DNA of 64,000 nt from Campylobacter gracilis (GTDB lineage: Bacteria > Campylobacterota > Campylobacteria > Campylobacterales > Campylobacteraceae): positions 1 to 64,000 of the forward strand of contig NZ_JAHAFS010000005.1 in NCBI RefSeq assembly GCF_018374135.1. The letters are read 5' to 3'. Every line of letters begins with the position of its first letter. Positions within the stretch are counted from its first letter, which is position 1. The notes below the pieces were generated by a model. That model searched no databases and had not been told where the DNA came from. It worked only from the letters and a program-made list of their open reading frames with translations. Position numbers and translations under genes: made by a program. Below, piece after piece: positions 51,314 to 59,466 of the stretch.

Positions 51314-52554
51314 ATCGAAATTTCACCTTTCGCCTCTAAAAACGCCTCTTGCTCGAAGCCGAACTCGACTAGTAAATTTAAAGCGTTGTCGATACTAAGC
51401 TCGTCGAAATGATGGTAGATATTGACCGCGGTTTTGGCGATCTTTAGCATCGCGTAGCGGGATTTGTTCTCAAAAGGCGCGTCGTCGGGGGCGTTTGAAT
51501 ACAGCGCGTCCTGCGCGATATGCTCTAGCCCGAAATGCGCAAATAGCGCGTGCGAGACGCTTTCGCGGTTCGTGCCGCTAAATTCCATCTCCACATCGGT
51601 AAAATCCTGCGGAAAGATCGAGCCCTTGATGGCATGGTAAAATTCCTCCGCCTTGCCCGCCGCGCACACCTGCTCGTCGATAAAAACCCGCCCGAACTCC
51701 ACTAAAATCACGCTTGAAAGGATACTTTGCTCGATCTGCGGGTAGGATTTGATCCACGAAAACATAAGTAGATTTCGCAGTAGCGAGACCTGCGTAAGCT
51801 TTTCGCGGTCGATGCGATACGCCTGCAAATCCGGCTTGAGCATCTCATCAAATACCGCGAATAGAAAAAACGCCCGCATCTGCTCGCGCCCGTAAAGCTC
51901 AAGCGCTCGCTGTAATTTTAGCATCTTTAGTGTCGCAGCGCCCTGCTCTCGCCCCTGCTCCTGCGCTCTGCCCCATTCTTGCCCCTGTTTTTGCTGCTGC
52001 GCTTGCCCCTGCTCCTGCTCTCGTTCTTGCTGTTGCGTTTGTGCGGCTTGCGTAGAGATACTCGAACCTAGCGCACAATCAGCTCTCGCGGCAACGCGTT
52101 GATTTTGTGGCGGCGTATCGCTCGCGGCCTGTGAGGGGTTAAATTTAAAATTCTCGCCGCTGCAGTTCACGCCGTTTGCGTCATTTGGATGATTAAATTT
52201 AAGACTATCGCCCTGCCCTACTAGGTCTGCGCCTTTTTGCTCGCTCGAGGCGCACTCGTTTTGCTGCCACTCGTCTACGGCGTCTTGCAAGCCGTATTCT
52301 ATGGACTTTGCGCCTTGTAAATCGCACCGCTCATATGTAGCGGCGAAATTTTGCCTCGCGAACCCTTCGGCGCTAAATTTAGACAGACCGCAAAAGGCCA
52401 AATCTAAAATTTTATCCGCAAGAGGGGCGTTTTTTGAAATTTGCAAAGCGAGCCTGACATCCGAAACGTCCGCGTCAAACGATGCTAAAATTTTTAAAAT
52501 TTCATCGCTAAAACCCGCGAGTGCGCCTATTTTTTGGGTTATAAATTTATTCAT
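51310..52554 (-). CDS. HDOD-domain protein with Q/E-rich insert
   Basis: 414 residues from the ATG at 52554, where MNKFITQKIGALAGFSDEIL gives a normal start; an upstream non-ATG frame is less likely. HDOD domains are phosphohydrolase-like regulatory folds without the HD metal site. The N-terminal part (about 20-60, ALQISKNAPLADKILDLAF) and the part from about 210 form the fold, split by a ~140-residue insert. Residues 169-205 of the insert are almost only Q, E, G, R and A. It starts the rnr-holA run and overlaps rnr by 4 bp. Confidence 0.75.
   Translation of the reverse strand: MNKFITQKIGALAGFSDEILKILASFDADVSDVRLALQISKNAPLADKILDLAFCGLSKFSAEGFARQNFAATYERCDLQGAKSIEYGLQDAVDEWQQNECASSEQKGADLVGQGDSLKFNHPNDANGVNCSGENFKFNPSQAASDTPPQNQRVAARADCALGSSISTQAAQTQQQEREQEQGQAQQQKQGQEWGRAQEQGREQGAATLKMLKLQRALELYGREQMRAFFLFAVFDEMLKPDLQAYRIDREKLTQVSLLRNLLMFSWIKSYPQIEQSILSSVILVEFGRVFIDEQVCAAGKAEEFYHAIKGSIFPQDFTDVEMEFSGTNRESVSHALFAHFGLEHIAQDALYSNAPDDAPFENKSRYAMLKIAKTAVNIYHHFDELSIDNALNLLVEFGFEQEAFLEAKGEISI
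51940..52050 (-). repeat. Q/E-coding low-complexity repeat inside the HDOD gene
   Basis: About 110 bp of imperfect CAG/GAG-type triplet runs coding for a Q/E/G/R/A stretch with recurring QEQG and EQGR words. It is length-variable-looking and sits inside the insert that splits the HDOD fold. Confidence 0.7.
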
Positions 52555-53020
52555 TTTGAAAAGCCGTTCAATATAAATTTCGCACAATCATATCAAATTT
52601 TAACTCAAATTGCAAAGCAAAACGCCGCCGTTGCGTCTAAATTCCGCTTCGGCTCGCGGGCTTTTGAAGCGCTTTTTTTGCGTTTTAAAATCGCAGATCA
52701 ACCCGCCTGTTTATCGTGACGGCAAAACTAAAATTTCATCCGCTGTTTTATAAAATTTTAATCCCCTTTCGTATAGAATGCATCGAAATTCCGTTTATAA
52801 AGAGCCCAATTAAAACAGAAGCTTAAAGAGCTAAAAAGACTTAAAAACCGAAAATAATTTTAAGATACTCAAGCTAGTTTTTAAAATTTCATATAAATTC
52901 ATCTACTTGAATTTATATGAAATTTAATGACGAGCTAAGATATAGAGCAATAAAATATTGCTACTAAAGAAGCTCTTTTGACTTTACAAATTTGCATATG
53001 TATTTTTATAAAGGTTAGAT
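52555..53020. other. Transition spacer into the AT-rich island
   Basis: About 470 bp with no supported gene. The left half resembles chromosomal spacers (AAATTT words in GC-rich context). From about 52740 rightward composition shifts to AT-rich, and a 14-bp near-perfect inverted repeat (ATTTCATATAAATT with its complement at 52909-52922) lies near 52886. This is the likely left border of the accessory region. No attachment-site duplication of the tRNA-Leu end is visible. Confidence 0.55.
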
Positions 53021-54145
53021 ATGCGCAGTATAGTATTTCTTTTCATAATACCCGCTTTTTTTACCATAAGCTTTTTTGTCACCTTAATCGCCCTAAAGGG
53101 CAAACGCAAACGTTTTTGGCTTTTTGTTTGGTTTGTCGTATTTTTTGGTGACGGATTTATAGTTTCTGCCATATTTCACTGCTACGGATATCTATACGGC
53201 AAAATAAACGTCTATGAAAAGCCCGCTATCAGAGCATATTATGCCGGAGAAAAGAAATTTGATCTAGGATTTCTCAAAGCAAATCAATTCTCATCGCAAG
53301 ATTATACTAAAGACATTGCTTTTACGATGTTGATAAATGGCGATTTGGACTATATAGATTATAGAGTTCAAGCGAAAGATAGTGCCAATAATGGTAAATT
53401 TTTTAGAATTTACGTAGATAACAATACTTCAAATAAATGCTTTATGTCGGTAGATGAAGAACTAAAGGACTACTTGTCCGATAAAAAAATACCCTACTCT
53501 GAATTTAAACAGCTTTACGACGAGTACCGCTCAAAACCTGGCGAGTATAAAGAGATATATTATGATGCTTGGTTTGATAACGAAGAGAGAAAAAAAAGTT
53601 ACCCGCAGCAACAAAGAATAGTAGTGGACAAAATGATAAAAATAGTGCAAGAACGATATAGAAGCCTGAACCCTATTAATATGAACGGCAAGGTATTTAC
53701 ATGGGACGACTATCAAATAAAGCGGGTTATAGATGGGCTACAAGACGTAGATAAAAAAATGGAATACTACAAGCAAATTTATAAAGACAAATGCGTAGCT
53801 CGCAAAGAAATCTCCAAAGATGAAATAGCGCCTGCCGAGCTTATAGTGGAAGATCCATATCATCTCCTAGAACCAAAGCCTAATATAAAAACTATATTCG
53901 ATAAGATGCTGGGAATGGGATTTAACTACGGTGGAGTCATAAAAGATATAAATACGGGCAAGATACTAGCCGACAATATATACATCTATGAGTCTTATCA
54001 CACTTGGATATTGCAAGCTCTAGTGAGTGCTTTGGGTCCGCAATCTAGCGGTGAGTTTTGGATGTGTAACAAAAATGAAACTAATTCGATAGAAAAGTGT
54101 AATCAAAAGATGATAGAGGAATTTTTTAGAAAGGATAGAAAATGA
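53021..54145 (+). CDS. Hypothetical membrane-anchored protein of the accessory island
   Basis: 374 residues, not recognised. Two N-terminal membrane segments (about 4-25 and 33-55), then a large hydrophilic, K/Y/D-rich domain with several cysteines (including CVARKE and EKCNQ). The codon use is AT-rich, unlike the flanking chromosome. Its stop overlaps the start of a short toxin-like N-terminal stub by 4 bp (ATGA). A role as an immunity or accessory protein of the toxin locus is inference. Confidence 0.65.
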   Translation: MRSIVFLFIIPAFFTISFFVTLIALKGKRKRFWLFVWFVVFFGDGFIVSAIFHCYGYLYGKINVYEKPAIRAYYAGEKKFDLGFLKANQFSSQDYTKDIAFTMLINGDLDYIDYRVQAKDSANNGKFFRIYVDNNTSNKCFMSVDEELKDYLSDKKIPYSEFKQLYDEYRSKPGEYKEIYYDAWFDNEERKKSYPQQQRIVVDKMIKIVQERYRSLNPINMNGKVFTWDDYQIKRVIDGLQDVDKKMEYYKQIYKDKCVARKEISKDEIAPAELIVEDPYHLLEPKPNIKTIFDKMLGMGFNYGGVIKDINTGKILADNIYIYESYHTWILQALVSALGPQSSGEFWMCNKNETNSIEKCNQKMIEEFFRKDRK

Positions 54146-54213
54146 GAAAGTTTGAGGCGCTAAAAACATATGCAGAGCTAGCTTGGGCGAGGTATAGGGG
54201 ATTGAACAATTAA
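54142..54213 (+). pseudogene. Toxin N-terminal stub
   Basis: 23-residue frame starting MRKFEALKTYAELAWARYRG and ending after GLNN. The FEALKTYAELAWA-type opening resembles N-termini of large RTX-like calcium-binding toxins in Campylobacter, as I recall them. The rest of the gene is missing. Starts by ATGA overlap with the preceding gene. Probably what is left of a large toxin gene after internal deletion. Confidence 0.45.
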
Positions 54214-54250
54214 CAAGCCGTGGTATAAAAAAGACTGCCATGGATTTTGA

Positions 54251-54375
54251 GTTTAACTGAGGGCTAATTCAGATCCAAATATCAAATTTGCAAATTTAAA
54301 TTTACTAATTGTGTGAATTTGCAAAGTAAGTTTAAATTTGTAAATTCATAAAATCCAGTATCGGCAATACTGACC
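54251..54375 (+). repeat. Two-hairpin module repeat, copy 1
   Basis: Opens with GTTTAACTGAGGGCTAATTC, then an AT-rich hairpin (arms 54290-54305 and 54326-54341) and a second hairpin with arms CAGTAT and ATACTG (54356-54372). Very similar to copy 3 at 56731, and related to copy 2 at 55616. Ends 45 bp before the start of the 54420 gene. Confidence 0.75.
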
Positions 54376-54419
54376 GAGTTTAAATTCGCAAGTTAAACTT
54401 TAAATTTGAAAGGAAAAAT

Positions 54420-55379
54420 ATGAAAAAAGTATTTAAAATTTTATTTATAATATTTATTTTATTTATTTTGTGTCTTATTATTTCATTTGCCTATCAACTT
54501 TATAAAGACGACAAAAGGCATACTGCCGAATTAGAAGCTATGTTTGACAAATACGATAAAGTAAAATATTTGGAAAACAAGATAGATTTTAAAACAGCAA
54601 CCCAGCATGAAAAAATTAATTTTTATATAAAAGATTTTCTACAAAAAATTCACTATTTAGACAATTATCCAGCAAAAGATATAAAAAAGATGAAGAATAT
54701 CCATAGGGATATAAATGACTTTGCTGAAACAAGATTTTATCTTTGCAATGGAGACAAATACCCTGATGACAAATGCGAATTTTTCAAGCTTGATAAAAGA
54801 TTAAATTTAGAATATTTACTAAATTTAGGTTCTAAAATTTGTAATGCCGACACGCCTATGCAAAACGCACAAGAGATAATTGATAATGATGAAATTTTAA
54901 AAATAGAACCTTTTTATCCATTCAATGAAAAATACATTATTGATGAAAATAGTAAATTTTTGGAAAATTTCGTTTATATTGGCGAAAATAAGCATATACT
55001 TTTTTCAGATTTTGTATTTATAAACAAAAAAATCTTAAAATATCACGATACAAAAAACGACATAGTCATTGTATCAAATATTATGTTTTCTTGGCTTTTA
55101 GCAAATGCTATTGTCAATAAAGAAATATCAGAATTTTGCGTTGCCCATAATCTACTGACAACTAACAAAAAAAGATTTTTTGAAAAAACATATGGGAGAG
55201 AATATTATTTTAAATATATTCCTACTAATAGACCTATACTCCAAAATATCGTTTTTAATGATTTTTCATATAATGGTGATTACTATTATAATGCGATTTT
55301 AGAGCAATACCAAACTTTAAAAAATAACAATTTCAATAAAAATCTAAATTTACAAGGAGACGGCAATGCCAAAAATTGA
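54420..55379 (+). CDS. Membrane-anchored hypothetical protein, candidate immunity protein
   Basis: 319 residues, one N-terminal membrane segment (about 5-27, LFIIFILFILCLIISFA) and a large K/N/Y-rich soluble part. Strongly AT-rich codons. GAAAGGA precedes the ATG. It sits just downstream of a two-hairpin repeat and just upstream of a DLNGDG toxin fragment whose start it overlaps by 14 bp. The position is typical of an immunity gene paired with a toxin C-terminal module, but no family is recognised. Confidence 0.65.
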   Translation: MKKVFKILFIIFILFILCLIISFAYQLYKDDKRHTAELEAMFDKYDKVKYLENKIDFKTATQHEKINFYIKDFLQKIHYLDNYPAKDIKKMKNIHRDINDFAETRFYLCNGDKYPDDKCEFFKLDKRLNLEYLLNLGSKICNADTPMQNAQEIIDNDEILKIEPFYPFNEKYIIDENSKFLENFVYIGENKHILFSDFVFINKKILKYHDTKNDIVIVSNIMFSWLLANAIVNKEISEFCVAHNLLTTNKKRFFEKTYGREYYFKYIPTNRPILQNIVFNDFSYNGDYYYNAILEQYQTLKNNNFNKNLNLQGDGNAKN

Positions 55380-55642
55380 CTTAAATGGTGACGGCATAAA
55401 AACAATATCAAGAAAAAAACAGTAAAACATACTTCGACCTAGATAATAACAAATTCGCAGAAAATACCTCTTGGATAGATAAAAATGACGGAATTTTAAT
55501 AAATAAAACCTTAATCGCGAATAGCATAACAAACGGAAGCGAACTATTTGGAAATTATACTTTACTAAGAGATGTAAGCTTAGCTAATAACGGCTCTGAA
55601 GCGTTAAAAGAATTTGCAAATTTAAATTTACTTGTTGCGTAA
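55366..55642 (+). pseudogene. DLNGDG calcium-binding toxin fragment, frameshifted at an A7 tract
   Basis: Starts MPKIDLNGDGIKTIS with its own AAGGAG, then an A7 tract (55413-55419) throws the frame to a stop at 55425. Removing one A restores a 91-residue reading with YFDLDNNKFAENTSWIDKND, ELFGNYTLL and SEALKEF, the usual order of hemolysin-type calcium-binding bacteriocin/toxin proteins. It is a fragment of a much larger family. The restored stop lies inside copy 2 of the two-hairpin repeat. Confidence 0.7.
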
Positions 55643-55688
55643 GTTTAAATTTGTAAATTTAAGAATTTTGTATCGTATTTAAACGATA
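55616..55688 (+). repeat. Two-hairpin module repeat, copy 2
   Basis: First hairpin arms 55616-55631 and 55639-55654 match copies 1 and 3 closely. The second hairpin has different bases (TATCGT with ACGATA, 55671-55688) but the same place and size. It follows the toxin fragment in frame and precedes the 55786 gene by about 100 bp. Confidence 0.65.
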
Positions 55689-55754
55689 TGACCTGAATTT
55701 ACAAAAATAGTGAATTTAAGGTTAAAACAAATCAAATTTAAGATTGATTTGTTG

Positions 55755-55760
55755 TATAAT
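55755..55760 (+). promoter_or_regulatory. -10 box of the 55786 gene
   Basis: TATAAT in TTGTATAATG, 26 bp before a TTG with AAGGAAG just upstream. A start codon further upstream (55744 or 55759) would lie on top of this box, so TTG 55786 is the better start. Confidence 0.55.
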
Positions 55761-55785
55761 GCAGACTCGCAAAAAGGAAGTAAAA

Positions 55786-56629
55786 TTGGAAAATTTAAAT
55801 TTTAAAAACGATATTTTTGATAAAAACAAAAACCAACGAGATTATGATAAAGAACCATTAATTTTACGGAATTATACTAGTTGGGCTTTATTTATCCATT
55901 TTTTATTAATTTTTGCATTTTGGGTAATTGTTTCAGCATTCGTTTTGAATAAATTTGATGAATTTGAAGATGGAAATTTAGAAATCGGAATAGCTATACA
56001 AACAGCCATTTCCTTTGGTTTTATAACAACTCTTATTTTAATATTAGATTTTAAAAATATTTTATCAATAAAGCCACACTATACTCATTTTTACAATTCA
56101 AAAGTTGTGTTTTATAATCATAACAATAAAATTGATGAAACAATACATTTCCAAGTTATGGGAGATAGAATTGTGTTTCATAATCCATTTGACAATCCAA
56201 TTGGTTACGATATTTCGCATGTAAAAAAAAGAAGAAGGCAAAATGGTTTTTTGTTCTTTTATACGAATAATTACAACAACAGGTTTTGGTTGGGCATTTT
56301 TGAGTGCATTTACGATAATAAATCTTAGTTCTAGGCATAGTTTCGAACTATCCTTGTTGTGCGTGCTTATTACAATATTTACATTATTTTTAGCTGAATT
56401 TTTAGAAATTTTAGTTTTCATGGGAATTTATAAAAAATCAAACAAAACTCTTAAAAATTTCTGGAAATATGCTAGGAAATTTCAAATAAACATAGAGTGG
56501 GCTTCGATTGAAAGATGGAAAATTACTCCGACTATCAATATGTTTTATTTCAATCAAAAAAACCACGACGAGTTGAGGCAGTATATTTTAACTATATTTA
56601 ACAGAGATATTGACAATAATTTAAAATAA
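55786..56629 (+). pseudogene. Membrane protein split by an A8 frameshift, candidate immunity protein
   Basis: The first frame runs from TTG 55786 (LENLNFKNDIFDKNKNQRDY) to a stop at 56328. An A8 tract (56223-56230) lies in it. Removing one A joins it to a second frame through 56629, giving about 280 residues with membrane segments near the N-terminus and again after the tract, and a C-terminus (NMFYFNQKNHDELRQYILTI) similar in pattern to the end of the 57451 protein. The N-terminus RDYDKEPLILRN also matches RDYDKAPLIIKN there. Could be a pseudogene or a phase-variable gene. Confidence 0.65.
56223..56230 (+). repeat. A8 homopolymer at the frameshift point
   Basis: Eight A residues inside the 55786-56629 reading frame. 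With seven the two halves join. Homopolymers of this length slip readily in Campylobacter, though poly-G/C tracts are the better-known phase switches. Confidence 0.7.
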
Positions 56630-56654
56630 AAATTTTCTAATAAGGAGACAAAAA

Positions 56655-56747
56655 ATGAGTAATTCAAGTAGAATTAATAAGGCAACAAACGAGTTGGATA
56701 AAGCAGAAAAAAGACTGCTATATTCTTTTGGTTTAACTGAGGGCTAA
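56655..56747 (+). pseudogene. 30-residue toxin-module remnant
   Basis: ATG with AAGGAG upstream, coding MSNSSRINKATNELDKAEKR and ending LLYSFGLTEG. Its last ~25 bp continue into the conserved opening of repeat copy 3, and the same text, out of frame, precedes copy 1 near 54230. Probably the start of one toxin module joined to the end of another by deletion. A real small protein cannot be excluded. Confidence 0.4.
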
Positions 56748-56866
56748 TTCAAATCAAACAGATCCAAATATCAAATTTGCAAATTTAAATTTACTTATTG
56801 CTTGAATTCAAAAGCAATAGCAAGTTTAAATTTGTGAATTCATAAAATTCAGTATTAGCGATACTG
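56731..56866 (+). repeat. Two-hairpin module repeat, copy 3
   Basis: Begins GTTTAACTGAGGGCTAATTC as copy 1. First hairpin arms 56779-56794 and 56820-56835, with extra pairing in the loop (TTGCTT/AAGCAA), second hairpin CAGTAT/ATACTG at 56850-56866. Ends 43 bp before the start of the 56910 gene. Confidence 0.75.
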
Positions 56867-56893
56867 ACCGAAATTGAATTTGCAATGAAATCT

Positions 56894-56899
56894 TATAAA
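56894..56899 (+). promoter_or_regulatory. -10-like box before the 56910 gene
   Basis: TATAAA 10 bp before the TTG at 56910, directly followed by AAGGA. If used, the transcript would be nearly leaderless, so it is more likely an AT-rich coincidence overlapping the ribosome-binding site. Confidence 0.2.
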
Positions 56900-56909
56900 A
56901 AGGATAAAT

Positions 56910-57449
56910 TTGGAAAAATTAGAAGAAAATTCAGAAAATAATCAAAATTTAGATAAAAATACGAATTTGGAAAATCAAAACGGACCAAAACTACTTTATA
57001 GACTTGATAAAAGAAATCCGTTTTATGTGGCTTTTGATTTAATTGTTTATTTGTTGATAGCTTGGATACCGATAATATTTGCTATACCAAATTTTGTTTT
57101 TGATATTGGCATATTTAGTCTAATTTTAAATATGTTTTGTGCCTATATTTCGTTTATAGTTTTACAGATTTTATATTCGATAATCTTTTTTGATTATTTT
57201 GAAATTTATGAAGATAAAATGGTTTATAAGGATATTTTTGGTTTTAAAATTATATTACATACGAAACAAATTGATAGATTTTTTTCGTATGGATATTGTG
57301 GAGTTACAGAATTAATGGCTATTTTTAGAAAAAGAAGATTTAAAATTTCCCCAACAATATTAATTCTTAGTTTAACTTCTGAACAAGAAAACGAAATAAG
57401 AAAAAACTTAGCATATTTAAATATAAAAAATTTTAATAAAAAGGATTAA
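56910..57449 (+). CDS. Membrane protein, candidate immunity protein
   Basis: 179 residues from TTG 56910 with AAGGA upstream. N/E-rich first 30 residues, then two or three membrane segments (including LIVYLLIAWIPIIFAIPNFV), then a C-terminal soluble part with FEIYEDKMVYKDIFGFKIIL, a PH-like strand pattern seen in small membrane proteins. It ends one base before the 57451 gene. AT-rich codons. No family recognised. Place after a two-hairpin repeat suggests immunity. Confidence 0.65.
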   Translation: MEKLEENSENNQNLDKNTNLENQNGPKLLYRLDKRNPFYVAFDLIVYLLIAWIPIIFAIPNFVFDIGIFSLILNMFCAYISFIVLQILYSIIFFDYFEIYEDKMVYKDIFGFKIILHTKQIDRFFSYGYCGVTELMAIFRKRRFKISPTILILSLTSEQENEIRKNLAYLNIKNFNKKD

Positions 57450-57450
57450 A

Positions 57451-58116
57451 ATGAGAGATTATGATAAAGCTCCACTCATCATTAAAAATAACTTTATAAT
57501 GATAATGTATGGTTTTACATTTTTGCTTGTATGTAACACTATAATGATTTATATTGTATTTTTTACTGGTGTTGTCGATTGGAATAGTGGCGAGTTTTTT
57601 GAAATTTTAAAAAATGAAATGAGAAATCCAAGATTTAGCTTTGTGGTTATAGCATTTCCAATAGCCAATATTTGGGCTTTTATTGATTTCATTAGAAAAC
57701 TTAGAAAACCCGAAAAAGTATATTTATATAATGATAAAGTTTATTGGGATAAACGAGATACAACAGTAGAAAAACAAAATATTGTTTGGGTTAAAAAAAG
57801 TATTTATCCTATGATTGGTAAGATACCAGATAACTCGGTTCAAAAAATTTTTGCACCACTTGGTTTTGTTATTGCAGGATTTTTTTTGATTTTATCAAAT
57901 TTGTTTGCTTGTTTAGTAAAATTATTTGCCTTGTTAATTAACAAAGATTATAAATTTATGCTATTTTGCACCATAGTTTTTTATGACAATCAAAAAAATG
58001 CCGTAAATGTCTATTTAACGACAAAGCAAGATTATAAACAAGTAAATGAATATTTACTACAAAATTTTAATTTACAAATTAAAAATTTAGATAAAAACTA
58101 CAAATTTTATAAATAA
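57451..58116 (+). CDS. Membrane protein paralogous to the split 55786 gene
   Basis: 221 residues with AAGGA before the ATG. Starts MRDYDKAPLIIKNNFIMIMY, two N-terminal membrane segments, a soluble strand-rich part (VYLYNDKVYWDKRD), a hydrophobic stretch near 150-170, and a C-terminus DNQKNAVNVYLTTKQDYKQV, YLLQNFNLQ. Both ends match the pattern of the protein encoded at 55786-56629, so the two are likely paralogues. Candidate immunity protein by context. Confidence 0.65.
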   Translation: MRDYDKAPLIIKNNFIMIMYGFTFLLVCNTIMIYIVFFTGVVDWNSGEFFEILKNEMRNPRFSFVVIAFPIANIWAFIDFIRKLRKPEKVYLYNDKVYWDKRDTTVEKQNIVWVKKSIYPMIGKIPDNSVQKIFAPLGFVIAGFFLILSNLFACLVKLFALLINKDYKFMLFCTIVFYDNQKNAVNVYLTTKQDYKQVNEYLLQNFNLQIKNLDKNYKFYK

Positions 58117-58122
58117 GAGAAA

Positions 58123-58501
58123 ATTACGCCAGAAGATAACAATACTTCTAACAATTCAAATCAAGGCGTTGCTTGGTATGTCAAGCCTACTTCGGATACA
58201 ATCGATTTCTTGAAGGGAATTCCCGTAAATATTTTAGCCGATCCTGATAATGTTAAGGTTTTTAATAACTATGTCAAAATCAAATCAGGTGGGCTAAATA
58301 TGGTTATTCCTATCGTTGATGCGGCTGCTGGGAAAAAAGAGTGGGGCGAAGCTATCGCAAAGGGGAGCCAGTGATGTAGTATAAGACCTTGCGGTTGGTT
58401 CTGCAACAACTGCTTTATATGTTTGGGTTTTTGGTTCAAATCCTGCCGGTTGGGGTGCAGTGGCTGTTGGTGCTATAACATTAGGTATTTACTTGGGCTA
58501 A
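58123..58501 (+). pseudogene. Toxin tail remnant with frameshift and stop
   Basis: Open text KITPEDNNTSNNSNQGVAWY to a TGA at 58372-58374, containing IPIVDAAAGKKEWGEAIAKG. In another frame it continues ASDVV, an in-frame stop, then DLAVGSATTALYVWVFGSNP and WGAVAVGAITLGIYLG, a hydrophobic glycine-rich segment as seen near hydrophobic domains of large bacterial toxins. It ends abruptly against the truncated recombinase gene. It is non-functional as it stands. Confidence 0.55.
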
Positions 58502-58502
58502 G

Positions 58503-59466
58503 GGCCTTGACAAGTGTTGCCTCGCTCAAAGCGCTTCCTTCCGTATTTGCAAAAAATATAGAAGACTTTGTTTTTATGCTCTCTAGCCACTTACCTACCT
58601 CCTTTGGAAGACCCAAATATTCGTCGCCGTTGCCTTTTACCTTATTCTCATCTTGCGGAAATAGTAAGTAGTATTCTTCGTCATCGCCTACTTTTAAATG
58701 CTCGTGGGTTAAATTCCTTACATTTGAGCTTCTTAGTCCGGTAAGTAGTCCAAAGATCAAAGCATTCTTAACGCCTATTTGGTTAGGATAACTCATGATA
58801 TATTTTATCAACAACTTCAAATCAGTATTCGCGGAAATATATGAATAGCCCTTAGATTTAGGTATCTTATATAGGTTTTTTAATTGCGTATCGCAAAATA
58901 AAAGATTATCGTTTATACCTATATCTCGCGCGAACCTGAATAAAGAACTGATAAAATAGAATAAATCTTTTAAAAGTGCAAATTTTCCATTCTTGTAAAT
59001 AGGATCTAATATCTGCATTATCTCTTTTTTGGTAATCTTTCCGATATCCTTATCACTAACGCACTTTAACCTCGATTGAAATCTAAATCGCAATTTCCTT
59101 AACGTCTTCTCGGCAAAAGCGTTATATTCACAGTAAACTCGCTAGCGTATTCTTTGGAGCTGCTACAACCATTATATGGCTATTTGATATTAATTTCTTT
59201 AACAATATTCTAGCCCCTTCGAATGTTATTTCATCGGCATTGCCTAGGACCTTGATTAACTTACCGCCTTGCGTATAATGATAGTGCCTGTGTGTTTTAA
59301 CCGTTCCGTCTCTAGCCGGTGAGCTATAAAATTTAACGGCTATAAAATCATCCAATACTTCGACCATAGTGCGCTTATACTGCGGCAAAATAAAATTCCT
59401 AACTACTTTATCAGGATCTGATTTAAAAATTGGATTATCCTTAATTTTGGTAAAAACTTCTGTCAT
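58503..59466 (-). pseudogene. Tyrosine recombinase (phage/island integrase), frameshifted and truncated
   Basis: First part MTEVFTKIKDNPIFKSDPDK to residue 112, ending at 59128 after a frame break. The other frame then reads NAFAEKTLRKLRFRFQSRLK, continuing through the core-binding domain and the first catalytic Arg region (GLLTGLRSSNVRNLTHEHL). It stops after NTEGSALSEATLVKAL, where the DNA turns into the antisense of a toxin remnant. The H-x2-R box and the catalytic Tyr are missing. It lies 249 bp from the 3' end of tRNA-Leu, the usual place for an integrase of an element inserted at that tRNA. Confidence 0.75.

Noticed and set aside
52588..53020. Left attachment site duplicating the tRNA-Leu 3' end
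   Set aside because: I looked for the tRNA 3' end sequence (GAGATTTGAACTCG and neighbours) on the left of the island and did not see it.
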